Source of the DNA: Apis mellifera
Taxonomy: Eukaryota; Arthropoda; Insecta; Hymenoptera; Apidae
Direction: 5' to 3'
Assembly: GCF_003254395.2 (NCBI RefSeq)
Contig: NC_037649.1
Coordinates: forward strand, 372,001-436,000
Length of the DNA: 64,000 bases
Shown piece after piece: positions 37,911 to 50,530 of this stretch; the stretch's first letter is position 1, and each line of letters opens with the position of its first letter. Below the pieces are notes generated by a model that was not told where the DNA came from, did not search any database, and saw only the letters and a list, made by a program, of their open reading frames with translations. The position numbers and the translations under genes are program-made.

Positions 37911-40900
37911 ACGTAAAAGTGACGAGATGAAATAACGTCGCGTCGGGGCCGAGTGTCGCAAGAACTCTGGAATCGTGTTGCAACCCCTTTCCTTCCTTCC
38001 CCAGGAATTCGCCCCCATCGGGACAAAAATTACTCGAGATTGCGTTGCAATCCTCTCCTCTTCCCCTCCTCTCCCCTCTCTCCCAGTAATTACTGGAGAG
38101 GATGGGCGTGGTGCGTGGCTACGTAATTACAACGACTGCGTTCGAGTTGCAGGACAATTTAGGTACGGCAATTCGGGGGCTGATTGTTTGTTTATCGGTT
38201 GTCCAACGCGTTTCGTACTTTCGACGATATCCGGTTCTGGTTTTCGTCAGGAAACGATTTTTCCATCTTTCCATTTTTTAATGGAATTCGTTTACAGAGA
38301 TCGACAGATTATATATATTGGGGATGTTTTTTTGTTCGGACACCACGTGGTTGAAAACTCGTAATTAAATGTGATATTTCTTGGATAGTCAATGTCCGTT
38401 TCCAGCGGTAGGTTCGAAGCGCTAACTACTCTTGTAGTTGACGTAAAAGCTCTGTTGAACTTTTCGAGTGATATTTACTCAAGGGAGACAGAGATGGGGC
38501 TGGCTATGAATATTCAGGCTAAAGTGCTGCTAAACCGGCCAATGAATGAGAGACGGTTAGGTCTCCGGATCGACTTTCCGTTCTCTAAAAAACAAGTCGT
38601 TTTAACGATCCTCTTTCGAACCAACTCGCATCTTGCGATAAGTATTTTTTCACTCGTTTCGTTGCGTCGAAAGTATAAAAAGAAATAATAAAACTTTAAG
38701 AGAAAAGTTTGTTAAAATTTAATATCTCTCTTCTCCCTCCCTCTCTCCCTATTCAAACATGTCATTCGTTTCCTCGAAAAGTGTTCGTAAAGTTTATCGA
38801 AGCGATAGTCGAAGCGCGCCCGTGTCACGAACAAGCATAGGTACTAAAGCAGAGTGGTTGGAAGATTGGGCGATCGGTAACTATAGAAACTGTGAACGAG
38901 CGGGGCCATATCTCTCCTCCGATCCTTTTAAAAGGGCAAACTGTTGCTACCGAATCCACCGTTTTATCGAAATCTTATCCGAAGAAACGCGTTTCCCAAA
39001 CGCACGCATATTTAATTGCTCGAGACGATAAAGTATGCATAACATCTGAAATTTTTGAAATTTTTACCGATCCCAATGAAATACACGTGTGTTCCAAGAG
39101 CGTTTAACGCGACGAAACAACCCCTGCCCCGAACGAGTATGAGTAACGACGTGGAGCCGAGTAATTGCTTATGAAACGCGTTAAAGGGAGAAACTCTCTA
39201 GTTGGAGGCATGCGGCTCTTGTAGCGCCTTAAAGGGGCCAACTGTTGCAACGGTCGTGCAAAAAGTCGACTGCGAGCGTGCCGCCAGGCTTTGAGCCTCG
39301 GCTCCGCCTAGCCACTCCCCACTTGTACAGATGCTTACACTTCGTCGACGACCCACAATGCCATCTCCTTCCACCACCCTGAGATACATCCTGCATAATT
39401 TACGCCCCGTCACCGGGGGAGAGAGAGAGAGTTCCTTTTCCACAATTTTTCCACAATTTCGATCACTTACTACTGGATTTGAAAATATGTTTTTTCGGCT
39501 CTTTTCTTTTCTTTTTTCTTTAAAAGAGAAGATTTTTTTTTTTTTAAAAAAATCGATGGATAACCAGCCGATGGGATTAGACTCGATGCGTGCTCAGAAA
39601 TCAAATAGAAAAGTTGCATTGCGGATTCGATTTCGCTGTTCGCGAAAGGTGATGTTTTATTCTCCGTATTTGCAAAGTGCTCGATACGTTGTAAATATGG
39701 AGTATTGATTTTGAACCGTGTATATACACACACGGTAAGCGCGTATCGAAAATGCATTACTAAATATTTCGAAATTTCGAGGGAACGGTTCTCTAAATGC
39801 GAAAAATAACGAAAGTTCCGCGTGTTTTAAATATTTCACAAGGACACGCGTGAATATTCATTGGAAAAAATTCTCTCTCTCTCTCTCTCTCTTTAGAATT
39901 TATCATCCCATCCTCCTTTAACAATCCTGCGAGTTCTTTCTTAGAACAATCAACGTTTCACCCATCGTTCTTTGGTTAAAGAACACGAAGGAAAGAAGAA
40001 TAATAATATTCGTTGTAATAATAAACGGTTACACTCTCGAGATTGCATTTGGAGGGAAAAAAAGAAGGGAAGGAACGTCCGCCAGCCGGACATTTATTTG
40101 GATTCTGCGCGTTCGTGGCATTCATTGACTCGTGCTTCAACTTTTGCTCCCCGAATTCCAGCAGGAAGGGCGGCCCTGCGATCATTTGACGTTGTGGTCA
40201 CGTTCGCGTATTTCGTGGTACGTGATGTTTGCGAGATATCCGCGGTCATTAAACTCCGCGCGACGTGATGTCCTATCTTCTCTCGGCCATGCGTACCTCT
40301 CTCTCTTTCCCTCTCCCATGCCGATTATTGGAAATTGGAAACAAGGATAGTATCCCCTCGAAAACACTTTCTTTTTTCTCCAATTCACGAGAGAGAGAAT
40401 TCATTATGGCCGCGATTAATGGGACAAAAGGAGCCTTCTTTCACGGGTCATGTAACCGAAGGGAAAGGATCGGCGCCTTTCGTTTTTCTTCTTTTTTCAA
40501 TTGGAGAAAAAGGAAATTCCGGAGGACGAGTGGAGCATTAATGGGGCTGAATGCCATGTGTAAACTCTCTCTCTCGTTCGTCCTATTCATCCCCCGGAAT
40601 AATTCTATGCCTCTTACTTGGTAAAAAGAGAAGGAGGAGGAAGAGATTGAAGAAGGTAGGAGGCAGGGATGGCGACGACACGAGCACAAAAAGTATCGCA
40701 CCCCTCGTCGGGCTGGTAAAGTAGCTGAATCCGGGGTGGAAATTCAAAACGGCGCGTTAAATACCGTGTTATCGCGATGAAACGCGGTTCCACCTCATCG
40801 TTTCCACCATTCTTGAGTAACTTGGCAATCCTTTTTTTTTTTCGAAGGAGTCCATTCCATTTCGTAACTTCAATCATAGATTAATTCCTTTCCTCTTTCT

Positions 40901-41543
40901 CTGATTGTGTAGAAATTTCGACGAGTAATTCGATACGATTGTTATTCTAACATTGATTATTATCAACATTTCGCAACATTTTGGAAACGTGGTACAGTTT
41001 CGAATTGAAATAACAAATAATCAACATCCATTGTGACTCCCTAGTTTCGAAGAAAATATCCAAACAGAGAATTCGATCCTCAAGTCTTTGTACCCTTTTG
41101 CCAAACCTCTCGTTTCCCGCAACCTGGCTCCCAAGGAATACAGTAAATTTCTCACTTTGAGAATATGAAATTCCTCCTCGGTACTGTAAACACCCCCGCG
41201 TAGACGTGGGGTGGATGCAGCCTGTTTCCGCAAAGGATCCAGGGGATAAGGATAAGGGAGGGGGGCAGGGAACAATATTTTGCCGGAGGGCACTTTGCCA
41301 GAAGGTTGCGGCTAGGATGAAGATTAGCGGAACCTATGTAACGACCTTATAAAATACCGAACTCAGCCAACGTTCCCAGCCGAAAATATTGCCTCGCAAA
41401 TTGAAAGGTACAGGGCGGAAGGTGTGTGCGCGCCCTTCCTCGCTCCGTTTCTTCCTTCCTCTCCCCCCTCCTCCTCCTCCTCCCAACGCTCGAGAAAGGA
41501 ACGAACTAGCTCGCGAAAGCCTCGTGACAAAGTTCTTCCTTCC

Positions 41544-41571
41544 AAAGAAGAAGAAGAAGAAGAAGAAGAAG
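41544..41571. repeat. (GAA)9 microsatellite
   Basis: A pure GAA run, encoding Glu, Lys or Phe runs depending on frame. No surrounding coding sense. Confidence 0.94.
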
Positions 41572-42970
41572 TTTCCCGCATTTCGTATTCGCAAACAAAT
41601 CGTCGACGAACTCGGCGAGAAATCGGCCGGCGTAAACACGTCCAATCTTTGCTTTGGAAAAAATATAAGATTTCTCGAGCGAAAGGAAGAAGAAAAAAAA
41701 GAAAGGGAAGAGATATAATTAACAAAGTTTACACTTTCGTTCGATTTGATCGATTCGAGCGCACGCGTTAAATCGTTTGGAGGAAAATTTCTCTTCCAAA
41801 GTATTATCTCCCTCGAGGGGGGGGTGTAGCACACTCGAAACCGAAATAGAGAGAAGGATATTCATCCCGTGTACGCCCCTTCGGCGCGTTGTACGAGCGA
41901 CCCCTTCGAGTCGGGGGCGAGCGTAATTATTTCGCAATTTACTACCCTTTGCAGGATGTAGATTTAAAATAACCGTATTTACGGCACTTGTTAGTGATAC
42001 GAGACACCCTTGGGAACGGTAAATTAATCCACGCATGGACACGCACGCGGTACACACATTCATATTACAAGATCTCTCGCGGTACCCGGTACCCCAACCT
42101 ATGCGAAATAAGCCGCGATTACGTACGTAAGTCTCTCTAACGACAACGTTACGTGCCGTGTAATAATACGTAGTTACCTTCCCTCCTACCGTGAAATAGT
42201 TACAGGTATCGAGGTGTAACGTGACATTATATACGAGCTACGTGTTATAAAGACGTCGTTGTTTCATCGATATTCTTCGAAAGATAAAATTCCCCTCTCG
42301 AATTGCATCGATCGAAAATGCACGAAATATACTTCTTCGCATTCTATGCGTCTAATCTTTTTGAAAAGCCCGCTCTTCTTCCCGCTCTCTTCATTGGAGG
42401 AGCATCGTCAGTCGATCTTCCTTCACGAGAGGGAGAAGGATAATTATCGTGAAGGAAACAAGTTTCGCGTTCTCGTGAGGTCGAATAATGTCGGCGCATT
42501 AGGACAGGGCAGAGGGGGGCAGAAGTTGGGGTGGGCGCAGGGAAGGCAGCCAGAAACGATTCGGCGTGTGCAATGGGTTGTAACGTTGCGCGCATCGTCT
42601 CGTGCGAGAGTGGTGGGTCGCGGGGTTGGCTGGCAGCCAGCGGCCCCTTTACTTTTCCTTGACTTTTCCGCGGAAAGAGAACGGGATAGGGGAGGGGAAA
42701 ATACACACCGGGACAAATATATCGACGTCTACGACGAAAAAGTCGTCGCGTCACCGAATATCCCACTCGTATAACTCGTGCAATCGCGACAGGATAAGTT
42801 CCCTCCCTCCCTCCCCCTCTTTGGTCGGTTATGCCTCGCTCTCCCCGCCCCGCGTGGAGATTCTCGCAGATGTCGCCGCGATGCACGGGCGAGAGCATCG
42901 CATTCTTTACAGATTTTTCTCTTCTCTTCCCCTTCGCTTCAGTTCGCCTCTCCCCGCACATTCTAATCTA

Positions 42971-43896
42971 TTGGATTGGCAACTAAGTAATTGCGGATTT
43001 CAGTTGAAGTTGATGACGACCTAATCAAAGCAATAATCGATTCGGATCGTCACAGTACAACTCGTGAGACTGCAGAGAAGCTTCGTGTATCGCATACATA
43101 CATTGAAAACCACTTAAAACAACTTGGCTATGTTCAAAAACTCGATACATGGGTTCCTCACGAACCGAAAGAAAAGCATTTAACGCAACGCATTAACAGC
43201 TGCGATTTGCTAAAGAAACGTAATGAAAATGATCCATTTTTAAAACGACTGATAACTGGCAATGAAAAATGGGTTGTTTACAACGATATCAAGTGGAAAA
43301 GATGGTGGAGCAGGCCACGTGAACCAGTTCAAACAACATCAAAAGCTGGTATTCATCGAAAGAAGGTTTTGTTATCAGTTTAGTGGGATTACAAAGGAAT
43401 TTTGAACTCTTACCACCCAACCAAACGATCAATTCTGTTGTCTACATTGAACAACTAACGAAATTAAACAATGCGGTTGAAGAAAAGCGGCCCGAATTGA
43501 CAAATCGAAAAGGTATTGTATTCCATCATGACGATGCAAGGCCACACACATCTTTGGTCACTCGGCAAAAATTATTGGAGCTTGGGATGTTTTGCCACAT
43601 CCACTATATAATCCTGACCTTGCACCATCTGATTACTTTTTGTTTCGATCTTTACAAAACTCCTTGAATGGTAAAAATTTCAATAATGGTGATGATATCA
43701 AATCGTAGCTGATTCAGTTTTTTGCTAATAAAAACCACAAGTTTTATGAACGTGGGATTATGATGCTGCCTGAAAGATGGCAAAAGGTCATTGATCAAAA
43801 TGGGCAACGCATTACAGAATAAAGTTATTTAGTTCCATGAAAAAATTTTCTTCGATTTTCTAAAAAAAATCCGCAATTATTTAGTTGCCAACCCAA
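42971..43896 (+). mobile_element. Mariner element copy D, internally deleted
   Basis: A 926-bp copy in the opposite orientation to A-C, with TA duplications at 42969-42970 and 43897-43898. Its 5' end begins TTGGATTGGCAACTAAGTAA and passes directly from GCGGATTTCA into GTTGAAGTTGATGACGACC. This is the same breakpoint as in copy A and removes the gene start and first DNA-binding helices. The flanks do not resemble those of copy A. Two small private deletions (7 bp near 43405 and 4 bp near 43586) came later. Confidence 0.96.
43001..43822 (+). pseudogene. Mariner transposase remnant (copy D)
   Basis: The reading begins in the DNA-binding region (VEVDDDLIKAIIDSDRHSTT) and has no start codon of its own. 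The first catalytic residue is changed: TGNEKW in place of TGDEKW, so Asp to Asn. A TAG replaces one Trp of the SVWWD motif. A 7-bp deletion near 43405 and a 4-bp deletion near 43586 shift the frame, the second just before the third catalytic Asp. A TAG at 43706-43708 is shared with copies A and C, and the ancestral TAA is at 43820-43822. The gene is dead by at least five separate lesions. Confidence 0.94.
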
Positions 43897-44127
43897 TAAT
43901 TTCTCGCGTCACGATTTTTCTGTTGAGACGTTAAAGCAATAATTCGATTCTCCGTGTAATAAATATTGAATCGGTTACCGATAAGAAGATGGTTCAGGGT
44001 GACGAGGAGGGTGAGGGTGAACGAGGAGGGAGAAAGGAGGGAGGATATGGAGAAGGGTAATCCCCGGATCTCAAAGGCTGCACTCTTTTCTTCTCCATTT
44101 CTACTCTCGGATAAAGGAATCACAACC

Positions 44128-44153
44128 GAGAGAGAGAGAGAGAGAGAGAGAGG
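44128..44153. repeat. (GA)n microsatellite
   Basis: A pure GA run within a longer purine-rich region starting near 43990. Confidence 0.94.
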
Positions 44154-47030
44154 AGGTTAACGGCGATTTAATTGGCCGGTTGCATCGTCTTGGGTCAGGA
44201 AACGGGAACTAATCCACCGTAGTCGGGGCAGAGCTTGACCAAGAAAATGCCCCATGGTCACTAACGTCAGGCACAGGCACTCGTTTCCTCCTTCCTTTGT
44301 TGCCTCCTCTACCAGACTTTCCACTACCACCAGCTCCCAGACACGGAGAGAGCGCCATCACGCTCGGCCGGGGCAGTTTCTTCTGCTTTACGGTTTTAAT
44401 AAATCTCCGCGGGGTGATTCGCGGCGGGCCGGGTCAGGCATTAAACCCCCCCTCTCAGACTCTTGCACGATGTCACGCCACGATATGGAAAACGAAACGG
44501 TTCCCTTGGAATTAACGATAAAACCTCTTTTTTCTTTATTTCTTATATCGATGGGAGCGATTAAGCGATCATACCCGATTTCCTAGTGCTTTATAATTAT
44601 TCGAGTAAATATTCTCCAACTCCTTGCCGAATGTTCTATGAGGATTTCTTCCACAAAAAGAAAAGAAAAAAAAAGGTTTCGATTCTCTAGCGGTTGTTGA
44701 TTACATTGTTATTTAGTGAATCCAGACAAGAAGAATATGCAATTCTGTCTAATCATTAATGTAACATTATAATAAATTATTGATATAACAAATAATATTA
44801 TATCGTAGAACAAGATCTTTCCACTTCTTTTAATTCAAGGAACAATGAGGGATATAAATCGTAAGAATTCGAGTGATGAAATATCATAGCACGAATTTTA
44901 ATGAAGAAATGCTCATTTGGTTAAAACTTGCATTACAACCGCTCTGTATCACTTATTGCAAATAACGACAGAGGGATCTGATCGATCATTGATCGAAAAT
45001 TTAAAAAGCCAAAGATCCCTTACAACGGAGGAATTTAACTCTAACGCAAACCAAATAAGTAAGTTACTTGAAATTAAATTATTAAAACAATGAGTATGCC
45101 ATTTTCGATAAAAACAATTTCAAAGCGAAACTGAGAGAATAAATAGCGGCTGTCCAAAACAAACGACAATAGCGAAAAGGAAAAGAATCTATAAAAATAT
45201 CATCCTCGAGCGAAGTCAAGTTCGTGCCGCCCTAACGCATTCTCGGCTTTCGATTTTCCCACGCCGCGGGAAATCTGTAATCGCCGGCCGATAGGCGAGC
45301 AATTTTCGAGAAGAGGGGTTGTTTGTAAAGCGAAATTCTCCAACGTCCACCTCCCTCCCTCCCCCTCTCAGGGTTCTTAACTCGAGTCACGAGGAAAGAA
45401 AATCGCTGCGTTGCGGTAATGTTTATCGAACATGATTTCGGTAGGTTGGCGGGGATTAAACGGGGAGCCGGCCCGCTTTAATGAAGCCGAGCGATGCGGC
45501 CGAGCGGGCGAATTTACGCCATTACCGGCGCAAAGGCACAGGCGTTACGGTAAATGAAAATTTAATCTGCAGATCGATCCCCGTCCGAACCGTTCCGTCC
45601 GGCAATACGTCCAACAGGCATTAATTCGCGCCGACTTTCACCCGTTCGTTTATATCAAAACACCTCCTCTTCCTTTTTATTCTTACCTCCCCCATATCCC
45701 GTTGCGTATCCTCTCTCCCTCTCCCCCGTTCCCGTTCCAGTTTCGAGAGCGAGTGACGAAGCTGTTTCGCCGTCGCGATATCAGAGGCGGCCGGCAAGAG
45801 GAACTTTTCAAGCCCTCGAAACCCTGTGGGAAACTTCGTTAAACAATTTTCCATGGTAGATTGGTCGCAGTGGTAACGGGAATTTCAATTTACCCCACCG
45901 CCGTGGGGACGACGCGAAATTTGTTCGCGTAACGTTGCGAAATCTTTCTCTCTCTCTCTCTAAATTACATCTGCTACGCTCCTTTTTTCTTTTCATATCG
46001 TTTTTTCGAGAGGATAAGGAATTCGAATAGTTTTCCAGAAATATTCATAATAAGAATAGTTTTTTTAAACTATTCTTCAGCATTTAAGATAAGAGGATCT
46101 TTCAGAGATTTCATATCGAGCGAAATAGGGATCGAATAAATGCGAATTATTCCGAAACCGGATGGGAGGTTCGGTTTAAAAAGAGGGGTGGTCGGTGGAA
46201 AAGGCGAGGGTTGAAAGCGAACAGGCGAGGGAGGGGTGGTTCGTAGCCCGGGGATACGTGGCGTTCCTAGATGAAGGAGGAGGGTAGGGGGGAGGAGAGG
46301 AGACGATAACTCGATCGGACATCCTGAGGCGGACGATGCGATGCAATAGTTTGTATCCGGTGGAGGGTGAGCCATCTCCAATCTCAGCCACGAAGCTGTG
46401 CCGCTTAAACAGCCACGACAGAAGCCATTACTTACCTCCTCCGTTGTACCCGTTGGCGTTACGGGAACGAGCCAACCCGCTCGAATTATTTTCACCGATT
46501 TACCGCTTCGAGCGAGACCTTCTCTCCTTCTTTTTCCCTCTCCCCCTCCCCCCTTTTCCGGCTCATTAGAATCCCGTTCTATTCATTTTATTCAATCTCG
46601 ATCGAACCACTCCCGGGACACTTTGTATCGCGGTAATCCAGCGAGAACGAGCTTCAACGGACTCCATTAATCCCATCGGATTGATCTTTCGCTTTGCCGA
46701 AACGAAACGAATCTTCATTCGAACGCGTGTAATAACGAAGAAAAAGGGAGGAGGTTTCGATATTCTATTTCTAAGAAGAAATGCGAGAAAAAGAATAAAA
46801 ATAAACGGAGAAATTCGGGTATTAGCATTTTTCCAGAAATTGAAACGATTTTCATCACGATTCCCGGGCTGGGAAAACTCTGTATTCGAAGCTTGGACGA
46901 GCGAAAAATGATTTATGATAAAATTCCGGCGTCGGTAAATTCTATGAGATTCAAAGATGAGAGGGGGGGAGATAATGAAATAGAGGTGGTAAAATTCCAC
47001 GATTGCGGTGGAGGCGAAATGCTTGGGAGA

Positions 47031-47050
47031 GGAGGAGGAGGAGGAGGAGG
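47031..47050. repeat. (GGA)n microsatellite
   Basis: A GGA triplet run followed by CCG. A TA/TG tract follows near 47136-47160. Confidence 0.92.
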
Positions 47051-50000
47051 CCGTGGAACGTGGACATTTAACATTCACCGCGTATGATTAGGCGGCCTGG
47101 CCCCGCATAGAAAATACCCAAACGGCCCCTCAAATATGTATATATATATACATATATATAGAAACTATGGGGAATGAATTATGTAAGGCAAAGTACTTCA
47201 TTCGTCTTGCTCTTGTTATTTGGTAGGTTGTAGTTAAACTACGCGTATTACCGCGTCTGAAATATCGCCTGTAATTTTTAACGCGAACGTGCCTTGCCTT
47301 TCCTCTCCTCCCCCTCCACTCCTCTTCCAAGCCCGGCAACCTCTGGAAATCAAGGTGAAATTTCACGGACTCGTGGCTTCCCTCTCTCTCTCTTCTCTTC
47401 GAATATATTTTTCGAGAGTTTATTTTACAAATTATTTTTTTCTCACTCGCGGATCACGACGTTGGCGCGGCCGTATTTTCCAACCGGCAAGAGTTTTCGA
47501 CAATTTAAACAGTTAGAACGTGGGAAGCGAGAGGAAAGAAGTTGAAAGGAGCGGGAGGGAGGGGGGAAATTCTGCGTTTAACTTTGTATTAAGAATTTAA
47601 AAATGAAACACGGCCCGACAATGGGAAAGTTTCGAGCGCGCCAGTTTACGCCGCGAGAGACGAGACGACTAGATCTTCTCTCTCTCTTACCCTCCCTCTT
47701 TTTTTATCCTTGAAACCAGCGCGCGTTTACCAAAGGGGGAACGGGTAAGGTAAAGGAAGGTAGAGTAAAGTAAAGGCAGAGAGATGCAAAAAGACAAGGG
47801 AAAGAAGAGAGAGAGAGAGAAAAAGAGCCCGTTCGTCCGGTAAACAGATGCCGATGAAAGCCGCTCATCCGGCAAACGTTACACAGGCTTACCACTACCA
47901 GCAGGGACGAATCTTCTCAACGATTGCTACGTATCCAAGATTTTACGTACCGGCGAGAATATGTATCTATATGTATATATATATATATACTTTGTGAAGT
48001 AGACAGAGAGGGAAGGGGGAGGGCTCGTTGCCCCCCGCGCGCTGTTAGGTAACTCTATTCGGAAGCTTTGCCCGGGAGACCTTCGACCCGTCTTAAACCA
48101 TGGCCAAAGCGGAGAATATGTTTCCACGGGCGGACGACGTGGCGTAAACCCGCTGCCACAAGACACCAGTGTGGCGGGAGCGAAACCGTAACCGCTCGAC
48201 CGTAATGTCGGATGACTACGGGCTTTTGCGTCAGTTTCACGCCAAATAAGGAGGGTAAAGGAAAAAACGATTTACCCTCTCGAAAGCTTTGAATTTGAAA
48301 TTTTCCTTTTTTTTTTTCAAGGATCGATCGAACGAGGAGGAGATTCGTGGTGGTAGAGAGGATTCGGGTTTTTAGTTTTAAAAGGAGAGCGCCGAGACGG
48401 TCGGGGAACGTCGGCTAATCGTCTTGGTTATACAACTGGCATACCTGGACTGGCAGAAAGCGCGGATTTAATTAAAACTAGTAGCCCACGGCGAACATAT
48501 TTTCCGGGAGGAGGATACGCCCTCCTCGTACTCGTTACACGGCGGAGGGAACTCGGTGGGCGTTTCGGATCCGGCATTCCGGCCGCGAATGCCCCTGGCC
48601 TTTTTCCACCAGAGAGATGAGAAATTGTGTAATAAGCAACCGAATTTCTCAATTTCCCCGGAATTTTCGGAATAAACAATTTTGACGTATCCCCCCCCAT
48701 ACTTATGGAATACTAAACCGGTGGTAATAACCCTCCCCCGCCCCGGGTAGAGGATACTCTCTCCACCGTGGTTTTCTGGAGAGAAAAAAATTCCAATATC
48801 CGTCGAAAAGAAGAAGAGAGAATTTTATAAGTAATTGTCGAAAATCACACTCGATAAACTCGATTTTATACGCCGACAAAGACGGGGATGGATTTACAAT
48901 GCGGAGCGACGTAAAAGTAAGACGCGTGAGATCGGTTTATCGCTTCGTTCGTCGATAGAAGGCGCAATAACAACAACGACGATCTATCATAAAGCAGAAA
49001 GGGATCAATTCGGACGATCTTCTAACGATGGGAACGCGTGTCCCTCTCCCTCGGAATGGGCGGCGGATTTCCGAATCGAAGCGATTGTACACACACCGCT
49101 CTGAGTCAATTATTTATAGAGATCGAACGATTGGGGCCGATTAAAGCGCGTCACGTCGGGCGTCGTCGTGTCACGCACGGTTAAGGCCGACTGTATAAAC
49201 GCGATTCGACCGGCATGGATTTACACCATCGCGTATCTCTCCCATAATTCTCCTTCCATAATTAATTCCTCCACCATACGAATTTTCGTCGAGTAGAAAC
49301 ATCCTTCTCTCTTTCTCTTCTTTCTTGTTTGAAAAAAATCGTTGGAAACGCGTATTCAAGATCGTATTTTCAGGGGTATCGGATAGCGACGATCCTTGGA
49401 AAATGCATCCCATTCCTGTGTCAAACGAATCTCTCTCTCTCTCTCTCTGCGGTCTCCTCTCCTTTCACCGATCCGATGCCGCGCGTTGCGTGCACGATCG
49501 AGAGCACGTATCGAATGTTCCCGCGGCGAGGAAAATACGGGCGGGCGTATTTTCACGAGTCTCGGCTATAGCTCCCTCCTCCTCCTCCTCCCTCGCCGCC
49601 AGATCGATTTCCATCGCGATAGGGACTGCGAAGGCTGCGGGACCGGACAATCGAAAACCTGGCCTCAGGGTGTACGCGGATTTCTCGTTTCACGGCGCCG
49701 CCTACGCCGACGCCGTCGTGTTTCCCGTGCGTCCCCGTGGACGTCGCCGCGTCTGTTTGTCCACGTCGGGTCCCGAGATATTCCACCTATCCTCTTCGCC
49801 TATGTACGTGTATATATGTATATGTGTATACGTACACCGACCTTTGCGTACAGGTTATGTAGCTCTTATGTATCACCTGCGAAGATGGACACGTATATAT
49901 GTATATATACAGTGTGTGCATGGAGAGTGTGTATCGGCGCGCGCGCGCGTATCCATGGGTGTACGCCTCCGTGAAGGCAAGGCCCGTCCCTCCAGTGTCA

Positions 50001-50507
50001 GTTGCGCGTGTTTGCTATGCTCGCCCAGGCATGTTTCCAACTAAACTAACCTCGCCACGCCTCGACGCATTGGCGATGCCGGCGCAAAGCGGGATCGAGT
50101 CCTTTCCAAGTGTTGCGGTGACGGCGTGAACGACCCCCGATAAACGACCAACCCCCGATATATATATATTCTCGAAGAAAAAAACAGTTACAGTTGGAAT
50201 AATAACTTTTACATCTTTCCTCTTTCCGTACAATAACTACACGAACGTAGAGTAAACGCGAGGAAGAAGAGGAAAGAGAGACGTTTCGACCATCGTCGGT
50301 CTTTTAAGCGGCTGGGTCAAGCGAGAGGGAGGAGTTCTCGAGAGAGTACGCGCTCTCTCCATTTGTGTTCGACCGCTCGACCGATCCTTTGCCCGTACTT
50401 AATTCGAGCAGAAAGTAGTGGAGCGAGTACCATAGTATACAGAGACTCATAATTTCTGCTCGACGGCACCTTCAAAGATGTGGAGAAACGTAATAACACG
50501 GGTGAAA

Positions 50508-50530
50508 GGGAGGGAGGGAGGGAGGGAGGG
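50508..50530. repeat. (GGGA)n microsatellite, G-quadruplex prone
   Basis: Six GGG runs separated by single A residues. Four such runs with one-base loops are the tightest form of the G-quadruplex consensus. Confidence 0.95.

Larger units (their letters stand above)
37339..42968. other. Gene-free stretch
   Basis: No supportable gene. The segment holds GAGGAC and GAA repeats (37871-37910, 41544-41571) and a CT tract (39871-39892). A pyrimidine tract ending in CAG near 38003 begins an open frame to 38364 with no domain. GC-richer sequence at about 42440-42960 gives long overlapping frames on both strands, rich in Arg, Pro and Ser, which I treat as chance. Confidence 0.6.

Noticed and set aside
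37981..38364. Acceptor-like tract ending CAG at about 38003, with an open frame to 38364
   Set aside because: Same reasons as the 33441 site; no domain in the 129-residue frame.
46430..46582. GAG/GTAAGTAA donor word on the minus strand after an open frame
   Set aside because: The frame is Gly/Glu/Lys-rich from a pyrimidine repeat, has no ATG and no clear acceptor. AGGTAAG words are about as frequent on each strand as chance predicts.
49325..50044. The longest open frame in the window (239 residues, plus strand)
   Set aside because: It runs through CT, CTC and TA/TG repeats, overlaps long frames on the same and the opposite strand, and has no recognisable domain.
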